Source of the DNA: JAOZTV01 sp965371805
GTDB lineage: Bacteria > Acidobacteriota > Aminicenantia > UBA2199
NCBI GenBank assembly: GCA_965371805.1
Contig: CBDUZW010000002.1
Span: 62,001 to 126,000, forward strand
DNA length: 64,000 bases
Direction: 5' to 3'
How positions within the stretch are numbered: the first letter of the stretch is position 1; each line of letters starts with the position of its first letter. The notes under the pieces were generated by a model, which did no database searches, was not told the DNA's origin, and worked only from the letters and a program-made list of their open reading frames with translations. Below, piece by piece: positions 16,439 to 25,428 of the stretch. The position numbers were made by a program, and so were the translations under genes.

Positions 16439-16831
16439 ATGACAAAAAATGAAGTTTTTGGTAAAGTCAGTGGTTTCATTGATAAAGATACAGAAATCAC
16501 AGGGGATATAAGATTTAACGATTCTTTTCGTATTGATGGAAAGTTTAAAGGAAAAATACTGTCTGGCAATACTTTAATTATTGGAGAAAATGGTGATGTT
16601 GAGGCTGATATCGAAGTTAGAAGTGTTTCTATAAATGGTAAAGTAAAGGGTTCTATAAACACAAAAGATAGGGTTGAAATTTTTTCAAAAGGAAGAGTGA
16701 CTGGAAAAATCATAGCTCCGAAACTAATTATAGAAGAAGGTGCTTTTTTTCAAGGAACTTGTCTTATGGAATTAAAAGCTCTTGAAGAAAATAATGAAGC
16801 AGAAATTGAAGAAGAAAAATCCTTTTCTTAA
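16439..16831 (+). CDS. Bactofilin (DUF583) cytoskeletal protein
   Basis: 130 residues. A short N-terminal tail, then a right-handed beta-helix core with regular six-residue periodicity of small and hydrophobic residues (DKDTEITGDIRFNDSFRI, GKFKGKILSGNTLIIGENG, and so on), typical of bactofilins. They polymerise without nucleotide into filaments that localise envelope-building or chromosome-segregation proteins; in several species bactofilins bind ParAB-parS. The location directly after parAB fits that role. GGGGGT ribosome site upstream of the ATG. Tail is acidic. Confidence 0.88.
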   Translation: MTKNEVFGKVSGFIDKDTEITGDIRFNDSFRIDGKFKGKILSGNTLIIGENGDVEADIEVRSVSINGKVKGSINTKDRVEIFSKGRVTGKIIAPKLIIEEGAFFQGTCLMELKALEENNEAEIEEEKSFS

Positions 16832-16849
16832 ATTGAAAGCTGTTTAATA

Positions 16850-17578
16850 ATGAAAATAGTTGCAGTAATACCAGCTAGATTTGATTCAAAAAGATTTAGA
16901 GGAAAACCTCTCGTTAAATTAGTTGGAAAAACTATGATAGAGAGAGTATATACTCAAGTTGCAAATACAAAACTCTTTGATAAAATTATTGTTGCCACTG
17001 ACGATCTTCGCATTGCTAAAGAGGTGAAGAGATTTGGTGGATCTGTAGAAATAACGTCAACTGAACATAATTCAGGAACAGACAGAGTGTGGGAAGTTGT
17101 TAAAGATATGGATATTGACGCTGTTGTTAATATTCAGGGAGATGAGCCATTAATTCCTGAAAAACTAATCGAGGAGTTGTTTAACTCTCTATCCAATGAG
17201 GATTCCGAAGTAGTGACAGCTGCGTTCCATAATAATTCAATAAAAGATTTCAGGTCTCCAGATATAGTTAAAGTAGTAGTTGATATATTTGGATATGCGT
17301 TATATTTTTCGAGATCTTCGATACCGAATATTGAAAATACAAATTTTGATCATTTTTTAAATCATATTGGAATATATGGATATAAAAAAAACACATTAAA
17401 AAAATTTATAGAAGCAAAGACTTCTTTATTAGAAGATCAAGAAAAACTTGAGCAATTAAGGTTTTTAGAAAACGGAATTAAAATTAAGGTTTTAGATACA
17501 TCATATAAATCAATCGGAGTTGATGTTCCATCAGATATTGAAACTGTCGAAAAATTAATAAAAGAAAAAAATGGTTAA
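16850..17578 (+). CDS. kdsB: 3-deoxy-manno-octulosonate cytidylyltransferase (CMP-KDO synthetase)
   Basis: 242 residues. Activates KDO with CTP for lipopolysaccharide core assembly. N-terminus VIPARFDSKRFRGKPLVKL (family IPARYxSxRxPGKPL), then ATDD, HNSGTDRVWEV (TSxxHxSGTDR) and VNIQGDEPLI, all diagnostic. LPS-type sugar chemistry implies an outer membrane. It overlaps pyrG by eight bases, which may couple CTP production to its use. Confidence 0.95.
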   Translation: MKIVAVIPARFDSKRFRGKPLVKLVGKTMIERVYTQVANTKLFDKIIVATDDLRIAKEVKRFGGSVEITSTEHNSGTDRVWEVVKDMDIDAVVNIQGDEPLIPEKLIEELFNSLSNEDSEVVTAAFHNNSIKDFRSPDIVKVVVDIFGYALYFSRSSIPNIENTNFDHFLNHIGIYGYKKNTLKKFIEAKTSLLEDQEKLEQLRFLENGIKIKVLDTSYKSIGVDVPSDIETVEKLIKEKNG

Positions 17579-19187
17579 AACAAAATATATTTTTGTTACT
17601 GGAGGTGTATTGTCATCTCTAGGAAAAGGTGTTGCTGCGGCATCTATTGGAAATATACTTGAATCATATGGTTATACAGTAACAATATTAAAACTTGACC
17701 CTTATTTAAATATAGATCCTGGTACTATGAGCCCGTTTCAGCATGGTGAAGTATTTGTCACAGATGATGGAGCAGAGACTGATCTTGACCTTGGTCATTA
17801 TGAAAGATTTACCACAATAAGAACAACACAAGAGAATAATTGGACTGCAGGAAGTATTTATAACACAGTAATTGAAAAAGAGAGAAGAGGGGATTATTTA
17901 GGAAATACAGTGCAGGTAATTCCTCATGTTACTGATGAAATTGGCTTAAAGATAACAAATTTAAAAAAGAAAGCAGATGTTGTTATTGTAGAAATAGGTG
18001 GAACTGTTGGAGATATTGAAGGCTTACCCTTTTTAGAATCGATTAGACAAGTTGGATTAAATTTAGAAGACAATGATGTGCTTTATATGCACCTAACTCT
18101 TATTCCTTTTATCAAAACAGCTGGCGAATTAAAAACCAAACCGACCCAACATAGTGTAAAGGAACTGAGAAGTATAGGTATTCAACCGGATATTCTTCTC
18201 TGTAGATCAGAGATTCCACTTCCTCAGGATATAAAGAAAAAGATAGCATTGTTTACAAATGTAAAAGAGGAAGATGTTGTTAGTGCATATGATGTAAAAA
18301 CAATTTATGAAATCCCACTTATATTCAAAAATGAAGGATTAGGAAACGCAATATTAAAAAAACTTAAACTGGAAAAGAAAAAAGATGATTCTGTTGATTG
18401 GCAGAAATGGATAGATCGAATTAAAGCATTAGAAAAGAAAAAAGAGGTGGTTGTTAGTATTGTCGGGAAGTATATTAAGTTAAATGATTCTTACAAAAGC
18501 CTGTATGAAGCATTATTTCATGGTGGTATAGAAAATGATGTTAATGTAAAGCTACACCTTGTAGAAGCTGATAATCTTTTGGAGTGGAATTTAGATGAAA
18601 CTTTTGCCGATTCTGATGCAATTCTTGTTCCTGGTGGATTTGGAAACAGAGGTATTGAGGGAATGATAAAGGCAATTGAATATGCAAGGACAAAAAAAGT
18701 TCCATATTTTGGAATATGTCTTGGAATGCAGGTTGCTACTATTGAGTACTTTAGGAATATTGTTGGCTATAAAGATGCAAACTCAACAGAATTTTCCACT
18801 TCTACAGAAAATAAAGTTTTCATGAAATTAAAAGAACTAAAGAACATTGACTCTATGGGGAATAATATGAGATTGGGTGAGTTTTCTTGTGTTCTAAAGA
18901 AAGATACATTAGCAATGGATATATATGGTCAAAATAAAATATTTGAAAGACATAGGCATAGATATGAGTTTAATCCGGAATATGAAAAATTACTTGAAGA
19001 AAAAGGAATGGTGATCAGTGGAAAAAATTCAGAAAGAAATCTTGTTGAAATAATAGAATTAAAAGACCACCCCTGGTTTTTTGGATGTCAATTCCATCCT
19101 GAGTTTAAATCAAGACCTCTGGAACCACATCAAATATTTGTCTCTTTTATAAAAGCGACAAAGAAAAGAATGGAGCTCAAAAAATAA
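17571..19187 (+). CDS. pyrG: CTP synthase
   Basis: 538 residues. Makes CTP from UTP, ATP and glutamine. The N-terminal synthase domain has FVTGGVLSSLGKGVAAASIG and the DPGTMSPFQHGEVFVTDDG block; the C-terminal glutamine amidotransferase domain has PGGFGNRG, the catalytic cysteine in YFGICLGMQ, and the His/Glu pair in CQFHPEFKSRP. Full length, no odd features. It starts inside the 3' end of kdsB, a common pairing because CTP is the KdsB substrate. Confidence 0.97.
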   Translation: MVKTKYIFVTGGVLSSLGKGVAAASIGNILESYGYTVTILKLDPYLNIDPGTMSPFQHGEVFVTDDGAETDLDLGHYERFTTIRTTQENNWTAGSIYNTVIEKERRGDYLGNTVQVIPHVTDEIGLKITNLKKKADVVIVEIGGTVGDIEGLPFLESIRQVGLNLEDNDVLYMHLTLIPFIKTAGELKTKPTQHSVKELRSIGIQPDILLCRSEIPLPQDIKKKIALFTNVKEEDVVSAYDVKTIYEIPLIFKNEGLGNAILKKLKLEKKKDDSVDWQKWIDRIKALEKKKEVVVSIVGKYIKLNDSYKSLYEALFHGGIENDVNVKLHLVEADNLLEWNLDETFADSDAILVPGGFGNRGIEGMIKAIEYARTKKVPYFGICLGMQVATIEYFRNIVGYKDANSTEFSTSTENKVFMKLKELKNIDSMGNNMRLGEFSCVLKKDTLAMDIYGQNKIFERHRHRYEFNPEYEKLLEEKGMVISGKNSERNLVEIIELKDHPWFFGCQFHPEFKSRPLEPHQIFVSFIKATKKRMELKK

Positions 19188-19284
19188 ATTTATTGTTTTT
19201 ATGTGATATTTCCTTTTAATCCATTATTTACAGCTGTCTAACTATATCTGAAATCCACAAAAATTTTACAAGTCTTTAAGTTCT

Positions 19285-21000
19285 TTACACAGCAAATTTT
19301 TTATACAAGCTCAGATCTTTTATTTGAGATTTTCTTATGTAGGAAAACTTTTCTCTGTTTTCGGACTGAGCATTTTTAAGGAACAATTCAGCGAGAGATT
19401 TAAACCAGTATTCAGTTTCTCTATCTGCATCAAAAGTAAGAAGGTATCCCATAATAATATTTCCAGCCATTTCAACAAGTCTTCTTGAGTGGAAACTTGT
19501 AAATTCAACATCATCAGCATCGTCTACCATTATAATTGTTGACTTATATTCTTCAGTCATTGTATTTAGGATCTTTGTTAAAAACTCTAATTCCGGTTTT
19601 ATCTCAACTGCTTGATATTCATTGATTAATGTATTAAAGACCCCACCACTTATGCCTTTTACTGCAGCAATAACCTGTAACTGCGTTGTTCCCTCATAAA
19701 TACTGGTTATTCTTGCATCCCGGTATAATCGTTCAACAGGAAAGTCTCTCATAAAACCTGTTCCACCATGAATTTGTACAGCGTCATAAACAATCTGATT
19801 ACAATATTCACTTGAAATACCTTTTAATAGAGGGGTGAGAACTTCAGCTCTTTTCTTGTTTTTTTTCAGTTCTTTTTTTTCAGCGGGGGTTAAGGTTCTA
19901 CTTTTTGCAATTTCTTCATATTCTTTATATATGTCAATAAATCGAGCAGTTTCATAAAGAAGTGTTCTGGAAGCATCTATTTTTATTTTCATATTTGTAA
20001 GCATTTCATATACTCCGGGAAACCTATTGATCTTCTTACCAAACTGAACTCTCTCTTCAGCATATTTAAAGGCTTCTCTATAAGCAGCTTCTGCAATACC
20101 AACAGCCTGACAGGAGACACCTATTCTTGCTCCATTCATTAATGCCATAACATATTTTATTAATCCAAACTTTCTTTTTCCTATTAATATAGCTGGAGAA
20201 TTATTATAGACCAGTTCACAGGTGGGTGAACCGTGAATCCCCATTTTATCTTCAATTCGTCTTACGGTTACAGTTTCATCCCGGTCATAAAGAAACATTG
20301 ATAAACCTCTTCCGTCAGTGGTATCTTCTTCTGATCTAGCTAATATTAATGATAATTCAGCATTTCCATTTGTGATAAATCTCTTTACTCCATTTAACCG
20401 CCATACCCCATTATTATCTAATGTTGCTTTCATATTGACAGCTTGAAGGTCAGAACCAGCATCAGGCTCAGTTAAAATCATTGCACCTGTTGATTCACCT
20501 GAAGCAAATCTTGGAAGATACTTTTGCATTATCTCTTCTGTAGAATATTCTTTTATAGTTTCGCCAATATCCTGAAGTCCAAATAAGTTCATTAAGCTTG
20601 CATCGGCCCTGGATATCATTTCAACGGCCATACAATAAACGGTAGTTGGAAAGTTAATTCCACCATATTTTCTTGGAAGGGTCATTCCCATTAACCCCGC
20701 TTTTTTTAAAACATCCATGTTTTCATCTGTACCTTTTGCATAGTGAACACGATTGTCTTTTAAAGTAGGGCCTTCTTTATCAACGGCTTCAGCATTAGGT
20801 GCAATAACATCTCCTGTTATTTCCCCAACGATTTCAAGTACTTTTTTGTAATTGTCCATTGCATCTTCAAAATTAATTGGTGAAATTCCTGAACCATCAT
20901 CACTTTTAAAATTGTTTTCTTTAAGAGTTACTATTTTTTCCATTTTTGGATTTCCCAAATGAAAAACTAAATTATTATTATCTGTATAAAAATTACTCAC
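19285..21000 (-). CDS. Acyl-CoA dehydrogenase
   Basis: 571 residues, longer than the ~380-residue core family because of an N-terminal extension and a C-terminal helical domain (about 465-571), as in the larger AcdA-type enzymes. Visible features are AMILTEPDAGSDLQAV (FAD/substrate loop), RFITNGN, EERVQFGKKI, QIHGGTGFMRDFPVERLYRDARITSIYEGT, the last containing the region where the catalytic Glu usually sits (IYEGT). It removes two hydrogens from acyl-CoA and passes electrons to the ETF encoded just upstream. It is the third gene of etfB-etfA-acd, with an eight-base gap after etfA. Confidence 0.93.
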   Translation of the reverse strand: MSNFYTDNNNLVFHLGNPKMEKIVTLKENNFKSDDGSGISPINFEDAMDNYKKVLEIVGEITGDVIAPNAEAVDKEGPTLKDNRVHYAKGTDENMDVLKKAGLMGMTLPRKYGGINFPTTVYCMAVEMISRADASLMNLFGLQDIGETIKEYSTEEIMQKYLPRFASGESTGAMILTEPDAGSDLQAVNMKATLDNNGVWRLNGVKRFITNGNAELSLILARSEEDTTDGRGLSMFLYDRDETVTVRRIEDKMGIHGSPTCELVYNNSPAILIGKRKFGLIKYVMALMNGARIGVSCQAVGIAEAAYREAFKYAEERVQFGKKINRFPGVYEMLTNMKIKIDASRTLLYETARFIDIYKEYEEIAKSRTLTPAEKKELKKNKKRAEVLTPLLKGISSEYCNQIVYDAVQIHGGTGFMRDFPVERLYRDARITSIYEGTTQLQVIAAVKGISGGVFNTLINEYQAVEIKPELEFLTKILNTMTEEYKSTIIMVDDADDVEFTSFHSRRLVEMAGNIIMGYLLTFDADRETEYWFKSLAELFLKNAQSENREKFSYIRKSQIKDLSLYKKFAV

Positions 21001-21008
21001 ATTTACCC

Positions 21009-22028
21009 CTATTTTGATTCGTTCTTGTAAAACTTTATCATTTTTGGAAGAACTTCATTTAAGTCTCCAACAATAGCATAATCTGCGATTTTTTGAATAG
21101 GTGCATCAGGATCAGAATTAATCGCAATTATCTGAGAAGATTTATCCATTCCTGCAGTATGTTGAATTGCACCTGAGATACCAAAAGCAAAATATAATTT
21201 TGGCCGTACAGTTACTCCAGTTTGTCCTATTTGTCTCTCATGTCCGGTAAAACCAGAATCTACGGCAGCACGTGAGGCGCCAAATTCTCCGCCTAATAGA
21301 TCAGCAAACTCTTCAAGCAGTGCAAAGTTTTCCTTTGATCCAACACCAAACCCACCGGCAACAATTATTTGAGCTCCTGATAAATTGACTTTTCTAGGTT
21401 CGATCTCTCTCTCAATTATTTCTACAAAGAAGTCATCTTTATTTAAAATTGTTTCAACCTTAATATCTATAACTTTTCCCATATATGTTTTTGAAGTTAT
21501 CTCCTGTTTCATAACTCCTTCTCTGACTGTTGCCATTTGAGGTCTTGTATCAGGATTTACGATAGTTGCAACAATATTACCTCCAAAAGCAGGTCTTATC
21601 TGGTACAGTAAGTCTTTATACTCCTTTCCAGTTTTATTATCTTTATAATCTCCAATTACAAGGTTTGTACAGTCTGCAGTAAGTCCTACACCTAATCTGG
21701 CAGATACTCTAGGGCCAAGATCCCTCCCAATTGAAGTTGCTCCAATTAAGGCAATTTGTGGCTTTTCCTTTTTTACTATATCTACAAAGATTGCGGTATG
21801 CGGGATTGTTGAATATGGGGAAAGTTTTTTGTCATCAGCAATATAAACAATATCTACTCCATATGGAATAATTCTTTTTGGAATTTCTGAAAGTTCATGT
21901 CCTATTACAACTGCCTCAAGTTTACAATTTAAACTATCTGCAAGTTTTCTTCCTTTTGATAAAAGTTCAAGACTGATATCTGAGATATCATTATCTTCTA
22001 ATTCACAATATACAATAATATTTTCCAT
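21009..22028 (-). CDS. etfA: Electron transfer flavoprotein alpha subunit
   Basis: 339 residues. The C-terminal FAD domain has the full ETF-alpha signature: VAGGFGVGSKENF, GASRAAVDSGF, QIGQTGVTVRPKLY, GISGAIQHTAGM, and NSDPDAPIQKIADYAIVGD. Pairs with the beta subunit to carry electrons from the acyl-CoA dehydrogenase next door. Whether it is a bifurcating ETF cannot be decided safely by eye. Four-base gap from etfB. Confidence 0.95.
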   Translation of the reverse strand: MENIIVYCELEDNDISDISLELLSKGRKLADSLNCKLEAVVIGHELSEIPKRIIPYGVDIVYIADDKKLSPYSTIPHTAIFVDIVKKEKPQIALIGATSIGRDLGPRVSARLGVGLTADCTNLVIGDYKDNKTGKEYKDLLYQIRPAFGGNIVATIVNPDTRPQMATVREGVMKQEITSKTYMGKVIDIKVETILNKDDFFVEIIEREIEPRKVNLSGAQIIVAGGFGVGSKENFALLEEFADLLGGEFGASRAAVDSGFTGHERQIGQTGVTVRPKLYFAFGISGAIQHTAGMDKSSQIIAINSDPDAPIQKIADYAIVGDLNEVLPKMIKFYKNESK

Positions 22029-22032
22029 TTAA

Positions 22033-22905
22033 TTACCCCACAACCTTACTGTCAATTAATGTTTTAATAAGTTCTTTAATATCTCGATTACTTGCTGTTA
22101 GCTTTTTTGAATCTTTGTTCTTAAAAACAACATTTTCAATAGCTTTAACCTTAGTAGGAGATCCTTTAAGTCCAACCTTTTCAATATCACATCCCAGATC
22201 ATCAAGATTTAATTCTTCTATATTTAAATAAGTTCTTTCCTTAAAATTATTAAAATAATCTTCACTAGAAGCTTGTAACTCCGTATTTGTTTTTGCATAT
22301 TTGAATTTCATAAGCAATTTTGCGTTTTTTGGTCTACATTTTGCTGCCGATCCGTGTACAGTTATCAATACAGGTAATTTTGATCTAACTATTTCAATTC
22401 CTCTATCTAATCTTCTTTTAACTTGAATGATGTTTTTTTCTAAAGATTGAATTTCTTCAGCATAAGTTATCTGGGAAATACCGAGATGTTCTGCTGTTTG
22501 CGGACCAACTTGAGCTGTATCCCCGTCAATAGCTTGTCTACCAGATAAAATGATATCAAATGGAGAACATTTTAATATAGCCTTTGATATTACATAAGAA
22601 GTAGCAAGTGTGTCGGCACCGGCAAATCTTCTGTCTGTTATCAAATATCCTTTATCTATCCCTCTATAAAGAGATTCCCGAATAATCTCTGCCGCTCTTG
22701 GTGGTCCCATAGTTAATAATGTTATTTTTGTGTCTTTAAATTTATCCTTGATCAATAATGCCTGTTCAAGAGCATTAAGATCTTCAGGATTATAAATTGC
22801 AGATAAGACAGCTCTATTTACAGTACCATCAGCGCGCATAGCATTTTTTCCAACATTTCTGGTATCTGGAACCTGCTTAGCCAATACAATAATATTTAAA
22901 CCCAT
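22033..22905 (-). CDS. etfB: Electron transfer flavoprotein beta subunit
   Basis: 290 residues, slightly long for EtfB. MGLNIIVLAKQVPDT at the start, NPEDLNALEQAL, LLTMGPPRAAEIIRESLYRG, and SGRQAIDGDTAQVGPQTAEHLG are family blocks, the last being the nucleotide-binding loop. First gene of the etfBA-acd operon, divergent from the hydrogenase operon across a 426-base spacer. A good ribosome site GGAGAAAG lies upstream of its ATG. Confidence 0.95.
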   Translation of the reverse strand: MGLNIIVLAKQVPDTRNVGKNAMRADGTVNRAVLSAIYNPEDLNALEQALLIKDKFKDTKITLLTMGPPRAAEIIRESLYRGIDKGYLITDRRFAGADTLATSYVISKAILKCSPFDIILSGRQAIDGDTAQVGPQTAEHLGISQITYAEEIQSLEKNIIQVKRRLDRGIEIVRSKLPVLITVHGSAAKCRPKNAKLLMKFKYAKTNTELQASSEDYFNNFKERTYLNIEELNLDDLGCDIEKVGLKGSPTKVKAIENVVFKNKDSKKLTASNRDIKELIKTLIDSKVVG

Positions 22906-23331
22906 GCTTTCTCCTTTATTGATTAAAATATGTGTTATTTTATTCTATTGTAAAATATACTAGTAAACTCAATATATTGTCAAATAAATTTTTTTTCATA
23001 ATTTAAATTTATATCTGAAAATTAATTGTTTTTGATATCTTTTTAAAGTTTTTATAAGCGAATAATAAAAGCCGCCTTTTAATTGTTAAAAACATAACCA
23101 ATAACACCGTTAAGCTGTATCGTGGCACGTCTTGTGCTACATTGTAGGGAGTTTAGAGAAAATATAATTTTTTTTTTAACATTACGGTGTTTTTTCTTGC
23201 TTTTTTTTTAAGATTCTTTTATTGTGTTATATTGCAAATGTTTTTTTTTAACAATATCGTATTGTTAATTCGACTGTTAATTTTAGCAATATCAATTTGT
23301 TAATTGCAAAAAAAAAAAGAGAGGAGAGAAA
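22906..23331. other. Intergenic spacer between etf and hydrogenase operons
   Basis: 426 bases without a supportable gene. It holds the divergent control regions of the etfB and hydrogenase operons. From 23080 on it is punctuated by TTGTTAA/TTAACA-type words, ending in the two operator-like palindromes listed separately, and by long T and A runs. The ribosome site GAGGAGAG precedes the hydrogenase ATG. I see no tRNA, terminator or riboswitch that I can support. Confidence 0.5.
23248..23303. promoter_or_regulatory. Pair of operator-like inverted repeats upstream of the hydrogenase operon
   Basis: A perfect palindrome TTAACAATA-TCG-TATTGTTAA at 23248-23268, and an imperfect second copy TTAGCAATA-TCA-ATTTGTTAA at 23283-23303 with centres 35 bases apart. 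The second copy is followed by ATTGC, adding a further inverse match to GCAAT. They are 29-84 bases before the start codon, where a repressor or activator of hydrogenase expression would bind. The words resemble Rex half-sites (TTGTTAA/TTAACAA) but the arms are in the opposite order, so I do not name the regulator. Confidence 0.55.
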
Positions 23332-24891
23332 ATGGGAAAAATTGTAATTGATCCAATCACCCGAATCGAAGGACATTTAAAAATCGAAGCTATTGTCGAG
23401 GGAGGTGTCGTAAAAGAGGCAAAAAGTTCAGGTATGTTATGGAGAGGAATTGAGCTTATTCTAAAAAACAGGGATCCGCTGGATGCGCAAAGAATTACTC
23501 AGAGAATTTGCGGGGTTTGTCCAACGGCACATTCAACAGCATCAACACTAAATCTTGATTCTGCATTTGGGGTTGATGGAAAAATCCCTGATAATGGAAG
23601 AATAATAAGGAATTTAATCTTTGGAAGTAATTTTCTTCAATCTCATATCCTTCATTTTTATCACCTGGCTGCTTTGGATTTTGTTGATGTCACCGCTGTT
23701 GCAGGGTATAGTGGTAAAGACCCACATCTTATGCAAGTGAAAAAATTTATTGACGGTGGAGCACTTGCTCCGTTTGTTCCAAGATATGAAGGTGATTATA
23801 GATTGCCAAAAGAAGTAAATATTGCTGCTACAAAACATTATGTTGATGCATTAAATATGCGATCTCTGGCCCATGAATTATTAGCTATTTTTGGAGGTCA
23901 CATGCCTCATAATATGGCAATGATGCCTGGAGGAGTAACAGAAAATGTTTCTATTGATAAAATAGCGGATTTCAGATGGAAACTTGAAAAATTACGTCAT
24001 TTTATTGATAATATATATATACCTGATGTTCTAGCAGTTGCCGGGGTCTACAGTGACTATTTTGGAATTGGCGGTGGCTGTGGCAATTATTTATCCTATG
24101 GTGTTTTTGATCAGGATAGTAATCCCGATTTAACAAAAAGGAAGAGGATGTTTCCTAATGGAAGAACTTCAGTTAAAAATGGACTTAAGCCTGAAACCTT
24201 TGATCCAGCTAAAATCACTGAGCAAGTTAAACATAGTTGGTATAAGTCAGGTTCTGATTTGCATCCATCCAAAGGTGAGACTGTTCCGGACAGAGAAAAA
24301 GATGGAGCATATTCCTGGTTAAAATCTCCCAGATATGATGGAGAGGTTTACGAAGTAGGTCCGCTTGCAAGACAGGTAAATGCCTATATCAGAGGGGTTG
24401 AACCGACAAAAACAATTATTGATTCGGTATTGAAAAAATTCAACGCTGGACCTTCAGCATTAGTTTCTGTTCTGGGAAGACATGCTGCCAGGGCTATTGA
24501 AGCAAAAATTGTAGCAGATGAAATGGCAAAATGGGTTATGACTCTTAAACCTGGGGAGCCGGTTTTTGCAAAGTACACAATTCCAGAAACTGGTGAAGGT
24601 ATGGGAATTACTGATGCACCAAGAGGTGCTCTGGGACATTGGATAAAAATAAAAGATTATAAAATTGATAACTATCAGGCAATTGTCCCAACAACCTGGA
24701 ATGGAAGTCCAAGAGATGATAGCGGACAACCGGGACCTTTTGAACAAGCTTTAGAAGGGACAAAAGTAAAAGATGAAAAAAATCCATTTGAGTTAGTAAG
24801 AATAATCCGGTCTTTTGATCCATGCTTAGCCTGTGCAATACATGTAGTTAATCCGAAAGGTACAGAAATGGGGAAGTTTGTTGTCAGTTAA
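23332..24891 (+). CDS. [NiFe]-hydrogenase large subunit
   Basis: 519 residues. Carries the Ni-Fe active site. The N-terminal nickel ligands are in RICGVCPTAHS and the C-terminal pair in DPCLACAIH, after which a 15-residue tail is expected to be removed by the maturation protease encoded next. MGKIVIDPITRIEGHLKIE at the start is typical. It looks like a group 1 respiratory, periplasm-facing uptake enzyme because the partner small subunit and ferredoxin have Tat signals. Unusually, it precedes the small-subunit gene. Confidence 0.96.
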   Translation: MGKIVIDPITRIEGHLKIEAIVEGGVVKEAKSSGMLWRGIELILKNRDPLDAQRITQRICGVCPTAHSTASTLNLDSAFGVDGKIPDNGRIIRNLIFGSNFLQSHILHFYHLAALDFVDVTAVAGYSGKDPHLMQVKKFIDGGALAPFVPRYEGDYRLPKEVNIAATKHYVDALNMRSLAHELLAIFGGHMPHNMAMMPGGVTENVSIDKIADFRWKLEKLRHFIDNIYIPDVLAVAGVYSDYFGIGGGCGNYLSYGVFDQDSNPDLTKRKRMFPNGRTSVKNGLKPETFDPAKITEQVKHSWYKSGSDLHPSKGETVPDREKDGAYSWLKSPRYDGEVYEVGPLARQVNAYIRGVEPTKTIIDSVLKKFNAGPSALVSVLGRHAARAIEAKIVADEMAKWVMTLKPGEPVFAKYTIPETGEGMGITDAPRGALGHWIKIKDYKIDNYQAIVPTTWNGSPRDDSGQPGPFEQALEGTKVKDEKNPFELVRIIRSFDPCLACAIHVVNPKGTEMGKFVVS

Positions 24892-25428
24892 ATGAAAAAA
24901 AAGCAAAGTAAAAAACCTATACTTATCCTTGGGGTGGGAAATAGTATCCAAATGGATGATGGTATTGGTATTCATGTATTTGAGAAATTAAAAAATATGA
25001 CTTTACCAAAAAACATTGAATTATTTGATGGTGGTACAGCTGGTTTTGATTTAATTAATGTTGTTTCAAAAAGAGAAAAAGTTATTATTATTGATGCCGT
25101 TAATGGAGGTGAACCCCCAGGAACAATTTATAAATTTTCACCTGAAGATATTAAAAGCAAAAGTATTTCTTATGATTCATTACATCAATTAGGAATAATT
25201 GAATCATTGGAAATGGCAAAATTACTAAATAAGTATCCCAAAGAATGTGTAATTATTGGTGTTGAACCTAAAAAAATTGAATGGGGTTTAGAATTATCAG
25301 AACCTTTAAAAATGAAAATACCAAAAATAATTGAATTGGTACTTAATGAAGTAAGCATTTTTTTTCAAGAGGTTTTATCTAGTGAAAAAAATTTTCAAAA
25401 GGAGGAATTAAGTGAAAGAAAAAATTAA
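24892..25428 (+). CDS. Hydrogenase maturation protease (HyaD/HybD family)
   Basis: 178 residues. Removes the C-terminal peptide of the large subunit after nickel insertion. ILGVGNSIQMDDGIGIHV holds the nickel-sensing acidic residue (Asp in MDDGIG), VIIIDAVNGGEPPGTIY the second acidic ligand region, and SLHQLGIIESLEMA the conserved His. Starts immediately after the large-subunit stop, and its end overlaps the small-subunit start by 17 bases. Confidence 0.93.
   Translation: MKKKQSKKPILILGVGNSIQMDDGIGIHVFEKLKNMTLPKNIELFDGGTAGFDLINVVSKREKVIIIDAVNGGEPPGTIYKFSPEDIKSKSISYDSLHQLGIIESLEMAKLLNKYPKECVIIGVEPKKIEWGLELSEPLKMKIPKIIELVLNEVSIFFQEVLSSEKNFQKEELSERKN

Noticed and set aside
23248..23268. Rex or FNR operator
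   Set aside because: Arms are in reverse order to the Rex consensus and lack TTGAT-N4-ATCAA, so no regulator was named.
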